Below, in pieces: positions 31,479 through 42,225 of a stretch of DNA of 64,000 nt (positions are counted from its first letter, which is position 1; each line of letters opens with the position of its first letter). The stretch is from the NCBI RefSeq assembly GCF_033958435.1, contig NC_134137.1, positions 109,316,501 to 109,380,500 of the forward strand, in the 5' to 3' direction. The notes below the pieces were generated by a model. The model was given only the letters and a program-made list of their open reading frames with translations, was not told where the DNA came from and made no database searches. Source of the stretch: Carettochelys insculpta (lineage: Eukaryota; Chordata; Testudines; Carettochelyidae). Made by a program: the position numbers and the translations under genes.

Positions 31479-32662
31479 AGGTATGAACTTGTCTGTACTC
31501 CTGTTATGTTAGAAATCATATGTGTGTTTAATTAATGCTAGATCTTTATGATGTTCATTATAATTTACCACATCATTATGGGTTACTATGGACACATGAC
31601 TGGAAAGGTTATAACAAATTTATGGCTAGAAGATAAGGCATTTTTTAATTTTTTGCAGCATTTAACAAGAAAATCTAGGCAGAATTCTGCTCTCAGAGTT
31701 GCATGTAATTCCTCTGAGGCAGAATCTGACTTTAATTCACAATAGGTGTGTGCAGTTCTGCATGGAAAACTCATTTGCACCACATTGAAAGGGCATAAAA
31801 ACAGGTCAGCTTGGCTTTAACTGTGAGTGTTATGTAGGTTCAAGCTAATTACTTTTCAGCACATAGAGACCTGGAATCTTAGCTGCTTGTTTTGAGATGT
31901 CATTTGTAAATTAACTGTCAAAATCACCAAACTTGTGTGAGCTAAATGGGTCATTACATCAGCTGAAGGAAACATGGGGGCACTAAAACATTTTATATAA
32001 CCCGGAATTTTCACCATTATAACTTCTAGTGAGAACATAACTTTTGAGAACTCAAGTTAACGTTACCTGCTTCGTAGTCTTTAAGGTTTAGATGTTCAGC
32101 ATCTTAAATGTTTCTAAAGCTACTAGTAAAAGCCCCTTAAGTATACATCTAGCACAAGTAAAAATTGGCAAGAAGAAATCCTATTATGGGTACAGTTGTT
32201 CATTCCGGGCTACATTTTCATGATTCTGTTAATGCTAATCTACAAGAAAGGATGGTCTGTGCTTAAAAATGTACTACATTATGGGTTTGATGTCCATGTC
32301 CATGGGTTTGATGTCCAGTATGGTGTCCATATTATGGACACAGTTATGTCAGTATAATAGTTTATTTCTCTTCTCATACAAGAATAAACTATGGAGACAT
32401 AAACACTTCTCTACCAGTATAACTGCCTGCCTGTATATTTGAAGTCTTTTAACTTGTTGTGTATAAACAAGTAATAACGATCTTATCCAAAGCCCGTTGT
32501 AGTCAATGGAAGACATTAGAGGCCCAAGTGGGCTTTGGATCTAGCCCTACGTGTGTAGTATTATGTTGCCTGAAGACTTTAACTTCACCTAGTCATTCTG
32601 TATATTTTGTTTCTGAACTGTATTATGTGTTTTACTTAAGCCCTGACAGGACATGAGACTGA
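31479..32662. other. No recognised feature
   Basis: About 1.2 kb of AT-rich sequence. The only local peculiarity is a short duplicated phrase 'atgggtttgatgtccatg' near 32282-32318. The 32663-32719 stretch (ggcatgtctacatgagg...) may be an eroded MITE end. Confidence 0.35.
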
Positions 32663-32731
32663 GGGCATGTCTACATGAGGAGCTAAATAAAGAGTGTGAA
32701 GTTAATGAACCTGGTGTACCCAGAAATAATT

Positions 32732-32932
32732 AGTAACAGAGAGGAAGCTGTGCTAGTCTATATACTATCAAAACAAAAAGCAGTCAAGTAGCACTTTAAA
32801 GACTAGCAAAATAGTTTATTAGGTGAGCTTTCGTGGGACAGACCCACTTCTTCTTCAGTGGGTCTGTCCCACGAAAGCTCACCTAATAAACCATTTTGCT
32901 AGTCTTTAAAGTTCTACTTGACTGCTTTTTGT
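32732..32932. mobile_element. Inverted PLE-tail dimer (201 bp) with 12-bp target duplication
   Basis: The left half (32732 to about 32850) is the minus-strand 3' tail of the Penelope-like family. The right half (about 32855-32932) is the plus-strand tail from 'gtgggtctgtcccacgaaag' to 'gactgctttttgt'. The arms match almost perfectly over roughly 75 bp around a loop of a few bases. CCAGAAATAATT flanks both ends (32720-32731, 32933-32944), so the pair entered as one unit. The near identity of the arms means it is young or has been corrected. The left half keeps the extra terminal block 'gatagtatatagactagcac' (on minus), while the right half lacks it. Confidence 0.9.
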
Positions 32933-32944
32933 CCAGAAATAATT

Positions 32945-33214
32945 GGATGAGATTGGAGAGTTTTAAGCACTTAATAAGGTCAGAGAATAGGGGTTCCACA
33001 GAAGAAGTGGATGGTAACTCAGGAGAGTTAGGGCTGGCTGGGTCTCAGGCTTTTGGAAGGAATAGATAAGGATGAGGACCAAGGGGAAGGACCATCAGCC
33101 CCCAGCTATCCAGAGATGCACCCCCACCAGAGCTAGATGAGATTCTCCCAAGAGTTATGACCAGCAGGGAAGGAATAAGTAAGCTGATGGGGACAGATTT
33201 ATTTCCTGACAGAG
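32945..33214. other. Non-coding, possibly the edge of the Gypsy fossil
   Basis: No clear domain. The low-similarity sequence before the integrase remnant may be decayed pol. Confidence 0.3.
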
Positions 33215-33975
33215 TTGACTTTATGGAGGAGGGGAGAGACTTCTCAACCTCAAGCTGTGTCTATTAACAACTTGCCCAGGTTAGTGGGGAGGTGTGTAAG
33301 AGCAGTTCCTGAGGAAAAGAGCATGTTTGAGCTAGAAGGGGATAAAGCATATAGGGTGGACACAAAAACCCATCAGACTGGAGAGGTGAAGCTGCACCTT
33401 CTCATCCGGATGAAGTGCTGGAGGGAAATATTAGGGTTGGCACACACAAATGCCCTGTGGGGGACATCTCAGCTGGGAGAAAATGCTGAACAGCCAACTG
33501 CACTGGTTTCACTGGCTGGCCACCCAGGAAGAAGTATGGCAGTATTGTGTCTCCTGTCCAGAATGCCAGGGAATGACCCAAAAGAAAGTACCTCAGGCCC
33601 CACTGGTACCCGTCCCTGTGGTGGCAATGTTCTTTGGGAGGATTGGCACGGACCTGCTGGACTTCTTGAAAAAGATTGTGGCAGGTTATCAATGCATATT
33701 AATTATACTGGACAACACCACGTTAATACCCTGAGGCCCTCCCTCTCAGCTCCATAAAGGCGTTGGATGGCCCTTATACTGGAGCTGTTTTCTTAGGTGG
33801 CAGTCCCTCAAGAAATGATTACTAATGAAGGTACTAATGGTATGACCCAGCATATGAGAACTGTGCAGCCTGTTAAAAAAAAAAGGTGTTACGAATATTG
33901 GTGTACCTCCTTCAATCTGTTGGTGGAACACATTAATAAAATTCTCTCTGACCATTGCAATCCATCTGGTTTGGG
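33215..33975 (+). pseudogene. Gypsy-type retrotransposon integrase remnant
   Basis: Fragments of an integrase, the enzyme that inserts retrotransposon cDNA. Around 33390-33460 the first frame reads 'REILGLAHTNALWGTSQLG' (usual pattern A-H-...-GGHLG). The next frame, 33450-33734, reads 'GGHLSWEKMLN', then the zinc-finger cysteines in 'QYCVSCPECQGMT', then the core start 'GRIGTDLLDFLKKIVAGYQC' with 'ILIILDNTT'. A stop at about 33733 and another shift lead to 33797-33960 ('ITNEGTNG', 'LLVEHINKILSDHC'), the D-x-G-T-N-F region and the E-containing helix. The arrangement and wording fit Metaviridae-like Gypsy pol. The copy has at least two shifts and several stops. No LTRs were identified around it. 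Confidence 0.75.
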
Positions 33976-34470
33976 AGTCAGGTGTTGGATATGAAAGTGG
34001 AGCAGAAAAAAGAAGTCTAAAGAGGTGAAAGGAATCACTGTAGAGGGTTTGTAATCAGTTTTTAGAGTGCACAGGCAGAAACTGCCTGAGAAAATAGTCT
34101 CTCAGAAAAGCCCAGCAAACTTTGGAGGAGAAAGAGGAGACTATCCAGGAGTTAGGAGATGGGCTATAAGTAGGTTTTGAGATGTTGTTTTTACTTCTCC
34201 AAAAGGGACAAGAATGAAAGAAAAAGTTAGATAAGTGTCAGTACATGCTCAGGAATCAGGCGAGGAAACTTGCTGTTGGTAGGAGCAAGTAGCTGCCAGC
34301 CTAAGATTACTGGATGGCTATAAATCAGACTGTGGTGGGCTGTTGGTTCAAAGAGTTGGAAGATACTTGTAATATATTAGAAAGTGTTATGATGAATTGG
34401 CACACAGCACTGGAGTATAGCAGGGCTACAAAAATGCCCACTGCTGGGAGCGCTGAGAGAGAGCAAGTAG
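33976..34470. other. No recognised feature
   Basis: Non-coding sequence between the Gypsy fossil and the direct repeat. It may include more decayed Gypsy DNA. Confidence 0.3.
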
Positions 34471-34471
34471 C

Positions 34472-34857
34472 GAGCTGGTGGGTTGAATATCTGCCTGTGT
34501 GGCTGAGCATTTGTTTTGCAAAGAGAGGCAGTTTGAAAGTGTGTTTGTTAAGTTCTTCCTTTGTGTTTCAGGAAGAGCATTTGATAAGTTTGCAAGGTAT
34601 GAATTGGGAGTGCTTTGTTCCAGGTGGACCTTCAGGGCCAGCAGCCTTAAAAGAAGGCAGACACAGCAAACACCTGCGAGCAGCGAACAGGGAGTATTGC
34701 ATGGAAAGCATCCAAGAGGATCTCAGGTGAGGCTTTTGGGAGGCTGTGTTGTGAGCTGGTGGATTGAATATTTGCCTGTGTGACTGAGTATTTGTTTTGC
34801 AAAGAGGGGCAGTTTCAAAGAGTGTTTGAGAAGTTCTTCCTTTCCTGTTTCAGGAAG
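34472..34857. repeat. Direct duplication (about 104 bp) just upstream of a CR1 remnant
   Basis: The copies at 34472-34575 and 34753-34857 both run 'gagctggtgggttgaatat', 'tgcctgtgtg', 'gagcatttgttttgcaaag', '...aagttcttcctttgtgtttcaggaag'. They are separated by about 177 bp containing 'ggaccttcagggccagcagcc'. The second copy ends exactly where recognisable CR1 coding sequence begins, so this may be a duplicated segment of the CR1 5' region. Both copies end in TTTCAGGAAG. Confidence 0.65.
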
Positions 34858-35515
34858 ATGAAGGGAAAAAGAGTTCAGGAGAGCTGGCAGTATTTTAAAG
34901 ACGTCTTGCTGAAGGCACAGGAACAAACAATCCCACTGCATAGTAAGAAATGCAATTATGGTAGGCAACCAGCTTGGATTAACAAGGAAATCTTTGGCCA
35001 TCTTAAACTCAAAAAGGATGCACATAAGAAGTGGAAACTTGGACAGATGACTAAGAAGTATAAATATATGGCTGGAAAATGCTGGGGAGTAATCAGGACA
35101 GCAAAGGCACAATTGAAACTGCAGCTGGCAAGGCATGTGAAGGGTAACAAGAAGGGTTTCTACAGGCATGTTAAAAATAAGAAGATTATCAGGGAAGTTG
35201 TGAAGCAGTTACTGGATGAGAGCAGTACCTAGTGGTGACAGACGGCAGAACAAGGAATAAAGATCTGAAGTTGCAGAAGGAGAGGAGTAGGTTAGATATT
35301 AGGAAAGAGTTCTTCACTAGGAGGCTGGTGAACCACTGGAATGCATTGCCTAGGTAGGTGGTGGAGTCTCCATCCCTAGAGGTTTTTAAATCCTGGCTTG
35401 ACACAGTCATTGCTGGGATGACTTAAATGACGTGAATCCTGCTTGAAGCAGGGGGCTGGACTTGATGACCTCTTGAGGTCCCTTCCAGGCCTATGATTCT
35501 AAGTAAAGATAGTGC
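34858..35515 (+). pseudogene. CR1 LINE copy with large internal deletion
   Basis: 34858-35230 encodes the endonuclease-RT spacer without a stop ('ESWQYFKDVLLKAQEQTIPL', 'RQPAWINKEIFGHLKLKK', 'KKGFYRHVKNKKIIREVV'). At about 35240 the sequence jumps to the CR1 3' end ('aggagagtaggttagatattaggaaagag', 'atgacctcttgaggtcccttccaggcc', ending 'tatgattctaa'). The whole RT is missing. This is one of the better preserved CR1 ends in the window, with the correct terminus at about 35503. It is the parallel of 26916-27235 in the other plus-strand copy. Confidence 0.85.
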
Positions 35516-35534
35516 TGGTGGTGCCACAGACTAA

Positions 35535-35953
35535 AGCTGTGGGCATACTTGGCCAAAACTTCAAAATGGCCATGCTAATGGCCAAATTGAAGAACACTAA
35601 CGAGGCACTGAATTGAATATTCAGTGCCTCATTAGCATTCACATGTTGCCCGATGTGGCACAGCTACACTTGGGTCCTTTTTGAAAGGACCATGCACAGT
35701 TTGAAATCCCCTTATGCCTCTCAGCTGAGGGGAATAGGGGGATTTTGAAATGTGTGGGGTCCTTTCGAAAAGGACCCCTGTGTAGCTGCACCGAGCTGCC
35801 CGCGTTCGGAAGAGGCGCTTTCGAAGCACTGCAGCCTGCAGCATGTGAATGTGAATGAGACGCTGAATATTCAGTTCAGCGCCTCATTAAAGTTCTTCGA
35901 TTTGGCTGTTAGCATGACCATTTTGAAGTTTTGGCCAAGTGTGGCCACAGACT
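35535..35953. mobile_element. Palindromic MITE (419 bp), TAA/TAG flanks
   Basis: The ends AGCTGTGGGCATACTTGGCC and (reverse complement) AGTCTGTGGCCACACTTGGCC continue as long arms ('aaaacttcaaaatggyc', 'ctcattagcattcacatg'). The flanks are TAA (35532-35534) and TAG (35954-35956), a mutated 3-bp duplication. The terminal AGCTGTG matches the Harbinger ends at 19115. It is non-coding. Confidence 0.75.
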
Positions 35954-35956
35954 TAG

Positions 35957-36294
35957 AAAGGTGGGGGTGCGTTAGAGGAGGACAGAGCATCATTTCCCAC
36001 TCCTGTTGGTATGGTGGAACTAAGCTGTGGGGACAGTTACTAGAAGTAAGGCAAGACCATGAGCTCAGACTGACATGGTATTCGCAGGAGCAGAATCGGA
36101 GACTGAGTTTCAGGAGCCACAGGGAGAGTCAGAGGAAGAGGCCAGCGTGAAGCAGTTATGAGCAATCTGCAAGCAGAAAAGGGAATCCCAGAATGGCACA
36201 GCAGGAGGTGGAATCAAACATCATCTTAGAGGAGCCAACTGCTGATGCAGAAGAGATGAGTGGAGCGAAAGAGAAAGAGCGATCTTCTCTCTTA
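35957..36294. other. Unrecognised sequence with a short open frame
   Basis: A plus frame from 36193 reads 'MAQQEVESNIILEEPTADAE' before it runs into the MITE at 36295. The composition is protein-like, but I recognise no domain, and it could be part of a decayed retroelement gag. Confidence 0.25.
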
Positions 36295-36736
36295 GGCCAC
36301 ATCTCAACGAGCAGATTTCCCAGCAAAACTGGACTTTTTACAGAAAAAACCACAGAGCGTCTACACGACAAATGCACGTTGTTGGCAGTTTGTCAACAAA
36401 ACCTGGCACATCCACTTGCAGTGTTATACCTATCCCCATTCAGGTATAACGCTTCTCTCAACAGTGTTCTGTCAACAAAACAGATGTGTAGATACTCTAG
36501 AGGACTTTTGTTGACAGGCAGGGCTTCCGGTTCACCAGGCAGCCCTGTTTGCAGAGCTTCTGGTCAGCTGTTTTGTGGAGAGAAGTCTGGGCAGTCTGGC
36601 AGCTCTCTGTCAACAGAGTGGATTGCTCTTTCGATATGCTTTTATGTGTAGATGCGATCTGTCAGCAGGAGTTTTGCCAGGAAATCCCTTCTGACAGTGA
36701 CTTCTGTTGATAGAGGCTTCTCATGTAGACTTGGCC
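36295..36736. mobile_element. MITE with GTCAACA-type interior
   Basis: The left end GGCCACATCTCAACGAGC and the right end (reverse complement GGCCAAGTCTACATGAGAAG) are inverted. TTA lies on the left (36292-36294) and TTT on the right, a possible mutated duplication. The interior repeats 'tgtcaacaaa' and 'tctgttgacag' in both orientations and shares 'ggcttccggttc', 'caggcagccctgtttgcagagcttctggtcag' with 41445-41490, so the two are copies of one family. Confidence 0.8.
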
Positions 36737-36865
36737 TTTGGGTCCACCCCAATAAAGAAGAGGGAGTGCCTTTGGCAAATATGATTGTGCACAGACTAGA
36801 AATACCTGTGTCACAAGACACACAGCTAGTGCCCATGATACAGTAATCTGTAGGTTATGAGACAC

Positions 36866-36889
36866 AGAGAGAGAGAGAGAGAGAGAGAC
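36866..36889. repeat. (GA)n microsatellite
   Basis: About 11-12 GA dinucleotides in 'cacagagagagagagagagag'. Simple repeat. Confidence 0.9.
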
Positions 36890-39800
36890 AATAGTCTGAT
36901 GTTACATTATGCTTTAGCATCTAGGAATTCCAATATGCGCAGCTGCAAAACTCACTCTTAGAATTCTCCTGTGTTTATTCCACTCCCCCTTCCAGTGGTA
37001 ACAGAGCATGAAAGACCACAACCCCAGGACTGTGTACCTCTCACTACAGTGATAGCAGTGTGGCATGCTTCACCAAGTGGGAAAAGACAAAATGAGTGTG
37101 GACTGCTTCACCTGGGATGGAGGAATCTGTCAACACAGACCAGCCCGATTAAGCCAGATCTGAGTGTATGTGTGTGTGAGAGGGGGGTGTATGATGGGTT
37201 TTACAACCCCACACAGACACTGATTGTGAAGGAATAATTCTGCATCACGAAGGCCCTAACCCAAAGCACCTGCAGAGCAGGCCCCAGATGGAGGATCTGC
37301 TCAAAGGAGCAAAGTGGAAGTCAAGCAGAGGGGAAAGTAAAGGAAGCAGTGTCTAAAGGAGGGAGACAATTTGCAGCTTCTCCTGAAAAAGCAATACCCA
37401 GGAGTGGAGACAGTGAATAGTATGAGCCTATGCTGCTCATGCTCCAGGACTATTCCAGGCTCAGGGGTCTGGATCCACCAATGTTTTTAGCTGGGTCTCT
37501 CCCTCTGCCCCAGCTCCACCTGCCACCTCTGTGTGCCTTGCCCAGAGCATCTCCTAGCCCTGTTTGCTGCACTTTGATGACTTAAAAGGGCCCAGGGGCT
37601 CCTGGCCACTACTGCAAGGGCAGCTTCCTGCCTGTCTTGGCTGGGCACTTCTCCCAGGAGCAGCCAATACTGTCCCTGCAGCCCCTTGGGGCTCTCAAGG
37701 TACCTGTGGACAATGGCACATGGAGACTCACTGACAACCTCACTTGAAAGATACAGCTAGAGGGGTGTATGGCTCACTTTTGGGAAGCCATGCTCTTCAC
37801 CCCCTCCTGCACCCCAAATGTGTACACCAGTCCAGAGCCTGCACCCAAAGTCACTCCCAGGGACTTAGGTAGGTGGTGTGGGCAGTATATGAACCTGTTC
37901 TGGGCACCACCAAAATTTATACAAACCTGCTGCCCTTGCATAGGAGAAGATCTGGACTACAGGTAAGATCCAACTAAGGGGGTAAGGACCTGCCTCTTTT
38001 CTCTCCCCCACTCTCTGCTGAGGAGAGTAAATAGACAATAGGAGGATAACTGGGGAATGCTCTGTTGACTGACTGAGCTACTGGGATTGCCTGAGAACTC
38101 CTGCGGGGGAAAAATGGGCTGCAACCACACCCAAAGTGGAGAGGTAGGAAGCAGCCCAGGGAACCCTGGTGTACCTGGCCAGTAAGAGCTGGTTTTATCC
38201 AACAAAATCACAGCCCTCCTGCTTGTGTCCTGATCTGAGACCTGATGGATAGGGGAGGCACAGGGTCCTCTACCTTTCCTTACCCCATCTGTCTGGAAGA
38301 ACTCTGGGACACCAGGGAATTGAGGGTTCATGGCCTGCTCACTGCTGGCCTCAGAGTGAAACCCACTAGAGTGCTGATGCAACACACAAAACTTCAGACT
38401 TTTACTGACCAGCCTCTGTTAGGGAAGACCCCTCTTGTCTTTTGGATCCAGTGCATGTGAGGGACAGGAGAGAAAAGATGGGTCCCTCTGGTGCCTGCCT
38501 CACTTTCGTATAGTTTCAGCCTGCTCTGAAAAAAAAAAACATTTTCATCTGGGAGCTAGGGGACAAAGAGTCTATGTGGAAGGGTTGTCCTGGCTGGCTT
38601 TTTCTCACCTGTTTGAGCTCCTTTTGTTTTAATTCTTTCCTGAGGGCTCTGTTTGCTGCTTAAATGGAAATTAAGGCAAGCGCACATGCCTTTGCTTGTC
38701 GGTTTCTGTTTGAGCAGTTTTGTGGGGTTTGGAACACATGGTAATGTCACCACACCTATTTTATCAGGACAATGATGACCAAAAAATTTTGAGTTTTCAA
38801 GCGACACATTACCAGGCATATGTTATACAAAGATTACTGCAAAACCATGTAGGTTGTGAATACCAGGGTGTATTTTGTCACAATAATAAATAGTTCCAGT
38901 CCATCTCCATTACAAACATAATATGAAATGTAAGATATAGATTTCATTTAATCTGAATCCTTTTAAGAAATGTTTATATTTATGCTTTGTTTTTACATAG
39001 CATAAATTATTTTTATGTGATTTTTGCAGTCAACTTCCAGGTGTGTTATTGACTTAGGACAATATTTGCAGCTAAAGATGACTAAGTTAAGCTTCTAGAA
39101 CCATGTGGAGGGACCTAAAGATAAGTTGGATTGATTTTCAGAAATGCTGAGCACACATGTACTCATATTGACTGTAGAAGCTTCAGGTGGTCACATAAAT
39201 TTAAAAATATTGCTCTTAGTTTTCAAAGCATGCATTAGCTTCCTAATATTAATGCCTCTTTTAATCTGCCTGTGGCATATGTCAAACCAGTGTATCAACT
39301 ACGCAGTAGAAAAGGCTCTACTTAGCCATACCTTTCTTTGTGTATGTTACTTTTCTGCTTTTTTAAACAAATATTTTGTCATCCTCAAATGGTTAAATGG
39401 AAAGAAAAAAATGTAGTCAGTTAGGACCCAAATCCCTTTGATTCTCATTAAAGAGAATTTTAATGGAAGTAAATATGATGGGGAAATGCAGATCTTAGAA
39501 GACTCTTTGAGCAATTTCTTTTGGTCTGTAACTAGGAAAGCATTAATATATAATACTTTGTAACTGTCCCAGAACTCATTATTGTGTGGAATGAGGCCAA
39601 GTGAATTATTAGTGGCAGTTTCTCATTTAATGACTAATGGCTCAACCTTTGGAAACAGTGGGAGAGAGACATTTATCAGCAAAGTTATAAAATGCATTTC
39701 ACAGAGGTGTCGGTGCAATTAATATATGGTTCTAACAATACAAGAAAGGGTTCACTATTTTAATTTCCCTTCCATTTTAGGACTGCCTTAGATTTCTTTT

Positions 39801-41218
39801 TAAACTTCAAGGGAAAAAGTGCTAGCAATTTCTTAACCTTGTTAAGATCTGTTGTTCTGGTTAAGTTCTTCCACATATTGATCAGTTGCTTGCATCTATA
39901 TTAAGGATGTCTGAACTTACTTGAGTAAAGTGTTAATTGACATCAGCCTTAGGAACAAAAGTGTTGTTAAAAGTTTGGTTAACATTTCTCCCTTTATTTT
40001 CCAGTTGTCTTCTCCTAACACACATACTAGGAGAAAGGCTGATTGTGCAAGATTTCCACCACAACAGCTTGATTCCAGCACTTTCAGAGCTCCAACTGAC
40101 ATTTATGGGAGTCTTAGAGGTATCAGGAATGTGGGATATATTCCAATTTTGAGACTAAAGATAGTTTGGTAAGGATGAGATATATATCAACATTATCCCA
40201 ACCCAACCTCTTCAGCTAAGATGCTTGAGTATCACTATTGTATGATTCTGTTAACTCACCAAACCATAATCACACTAACCAGTCAATTGATAGTTTTTTG
40301 GGGAAGCTGTGATTCAGCTTACAGACAAGGGGGAGCATATGAGCAAAGCCTATAGCTGAATCCTGAATTTTCTCGCAGACTAACCAGAGCATGGTAAGTT
40401 TGTTCCTTCAGACTCACTCACGCTGGTGGAAATAATGCGAGTTAAGCTAGTAGAGATGCCAAATGAGGGTGACATCAGAATGAGGTTCAAAACTTGGAGT
40501 GTGGTGCTCTTCTGAAGGTGCCATCTGTTGTTCTCACAGGAATACTTTCAAGCAGTGAGACATGAGCTATCAGTGACTGAAGTCTAGCTAGAATAGTCAT
40601 TGACCTTTTCTGCAACTCCTCATTTCTAATATTTGTTTCAATGGCTAAACTGATTTCCTGTCTTTATCACTTTTGCTATCTGATAGCTAAAACATGGGCA
40701 ATAGTAGTACAGACATTTAGACATATGATGTTAGGACTGGTACTGTATTAAACACCAATAATTACATGCGATTTCACACCTAGAATTTGTACTTTCCAAA
40801 AAAAAATGTTCTTGAGAAAACTGGAAAAGACACATAGAGCTTAACAATTCAGAGCAATAACAGGTGTTATCATCAGTTCACTGTCCTCCATATTTAATTA
40901 AGACAACCACCAGAATGCAAATGAAAATCCAGTGTGCGCCAGTACTGTGGTAATCAGAACCCTCAGAAGAAAGATCCGTGGAAGTCTTAAGAGAAGCCAT
41001 TCTGAAATACACATAATTTCATGCAAATTCACAGAAAAATGACTCTTCTCATCTTGTGACTACAGCTTTAACAAAACAGGCTTAAGGTTGGTAAAAGAGC
41101 TGGGTTATCTTATAAAGAACTAAGCATAATTAATTGTTAGGGCAAAGCCTACATTCTTATGCAGGCACGTTTCCCATTCACTTCTGTGAGACGAGTCAAA
41201 TCTGTTGGAACCCACCAG
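36890..41218. other. Long stretch without recognisable genes or repeats
   Basis: About 4.3 kb with short chance ORFs only. 37240-38500 is somewhat GC-richer (Ser/Pro-like frames). 38820-41200 is AT-rich and shows no repeat I know. If the window holds host regulatory DNA or an unrecognised exon, this is the likeliest place, but nothing positive can be said. Confidence 0.3.
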
Positions 41219-41219
41219 G

Positions 41220-41650
41220 GCCATGTCTACACAGGCAGCTTCTGTCGACAAAACTGGGTGACAGCAGAATGAGGTTCAAAACTTGTTGAGCATCTACCTG
41301 ATTAAAGAGCTCTGTCAAGTTTGTTGACAAAACTCAGCTGTTCAGCTGGCAGCATTATGCCTCTCCCCAGACAGGTATAATGCCTCTGACAGTGTTTTGT
41401 CGACAGAGTACCCATGTAGACACTCCTGTTGACAGAGGGGCTTCCGGTTCCCCAGGCAGCCCTGTTTGCAGAGCTTCTGGTCAGCCATTTTGTCGATAGG
41501 GTAGGACAGTCTGACTGCTCTCCTTTGGCAGAGTAGCTTGCTCTTTGGATCTGCTTTTGTGTGTAGGCACAATCTGTCAACAGAGGTTTTGCTGAGGTTT
41601 CTGTGTCGACGGTGACCTCTGTCGACAGTAGCTGCCTGTGTAAATGTAGC
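41220..41650. mobile_element. MITE with GTCGACA-type interior
   Basis: The left end GGCCATGTCTACACAGGCAG and the right end (reverse complement AGCTACATTTACACAGGCAG) are inverted, continuing as 'cttctgtcgaca' and 'ctactgtcgaca'. CAG flanks both sides (41217-41219 and 41651-41653), a possible 3-bp duplication. The interior is shared with 36295-36736. An internal phrase 'gggtgacagcagaatgaggttcaaaacttg' recurs from 40469-40497, just outside the element, which suggests local template switching or gene conversion. Confidence 0.75.
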
Positions 41651-41954
41651 TCAGAAGTACACAGAAGGCAGGCGGGGAGTGGGGAGTGTTTGCTCTATCG
41701 TGTGCACCCTTCTGATTTAACAGACTCCCATCTATGGACACAACTTCTTCAGGGTCTACTGGATAATTTTGGAGATAGGGTCAGGGAAAAGAAAAGTTTG
41801 AGCTAGAAACTATTGATCTCCTATGGGCCCATGGTTACATGAAGCTTCAATATATAACCCAATATAAGCCCCAGAGTCTTTTCAGCACTATTACCACCTA
41901 GGCAGAAACACCACTTAACTCTATGTACTCTTCCCAGAGGTCCTCTTAATGATA

Positions 41955-42050
41955 TGTCTCCCCCACCTCCTCCATTTTCTTTCCTTTTTCTTCCTTTTTC
42001 TCTCCTTTTCCCCCTTCTTTCTCTTTCCTCTCCTGCCATCCCTCACTCCT
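41955..42050. repeat. Polypyrimidine tract
   Basis: Almost pure C/T on plus (ctcctccattttctttcc, tttttcttcctttttctctcc). Low complexity, and it produces the Lys/Glu/Arg-rich minus ORF at 41821-42039. A similar C/T-rich run precedes the PLE tail at 55255-55300, so this may belong to a PLE 3' UTR. Confidence 0.7.
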
Positions 42051-42094
42051 TACTTTTTATATTTTGCTGATTTCTCAGTTCTTTCTCAGTTGTG

Positions 42095-42225
42095 CTCCAG
42101 AATCTGAAGAAGTGGGCCTTTCCCACCAAAGCTCATTCCTTAATAAATGAAATTGCTAGTCTTTAAGGTGTTACTGGACTGCTTGCTTTGTTTTGCAAAG
42201 ATACAGATTAACACATCTAGCCCAC
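42095..42225 (+). mobile_element. PLE/SINE-type tail, plus strand
   Basis: 'gaatctgaagaagtgggcc', 'caccaaagctcattcc', 'ataaatgaaattgctagtcttt' and 'acagattaacacatctag' follow the order of the PLE tail at 55395-55490. It is a diverged copy. The polypyrimidine tract just upstream fits the PLE 3' UTR. I cannot decide between a truncated PLE and a SINE that borrowed the tail. Confidence 0.65.

Noticed and set aside
32732..32932. Two independent SINE insertions or a microRNA hairpin gene
   Set aside because: One 12-bp duplication surrounds both halves, and the sequence is the PLE tail. A single inverted insertion explains it better.
36193..36651. 152-codon plus ORF
   Set aside because: Only the first third is outside the MITE. 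The rest reads through terminal and internal repeats of the MITE.
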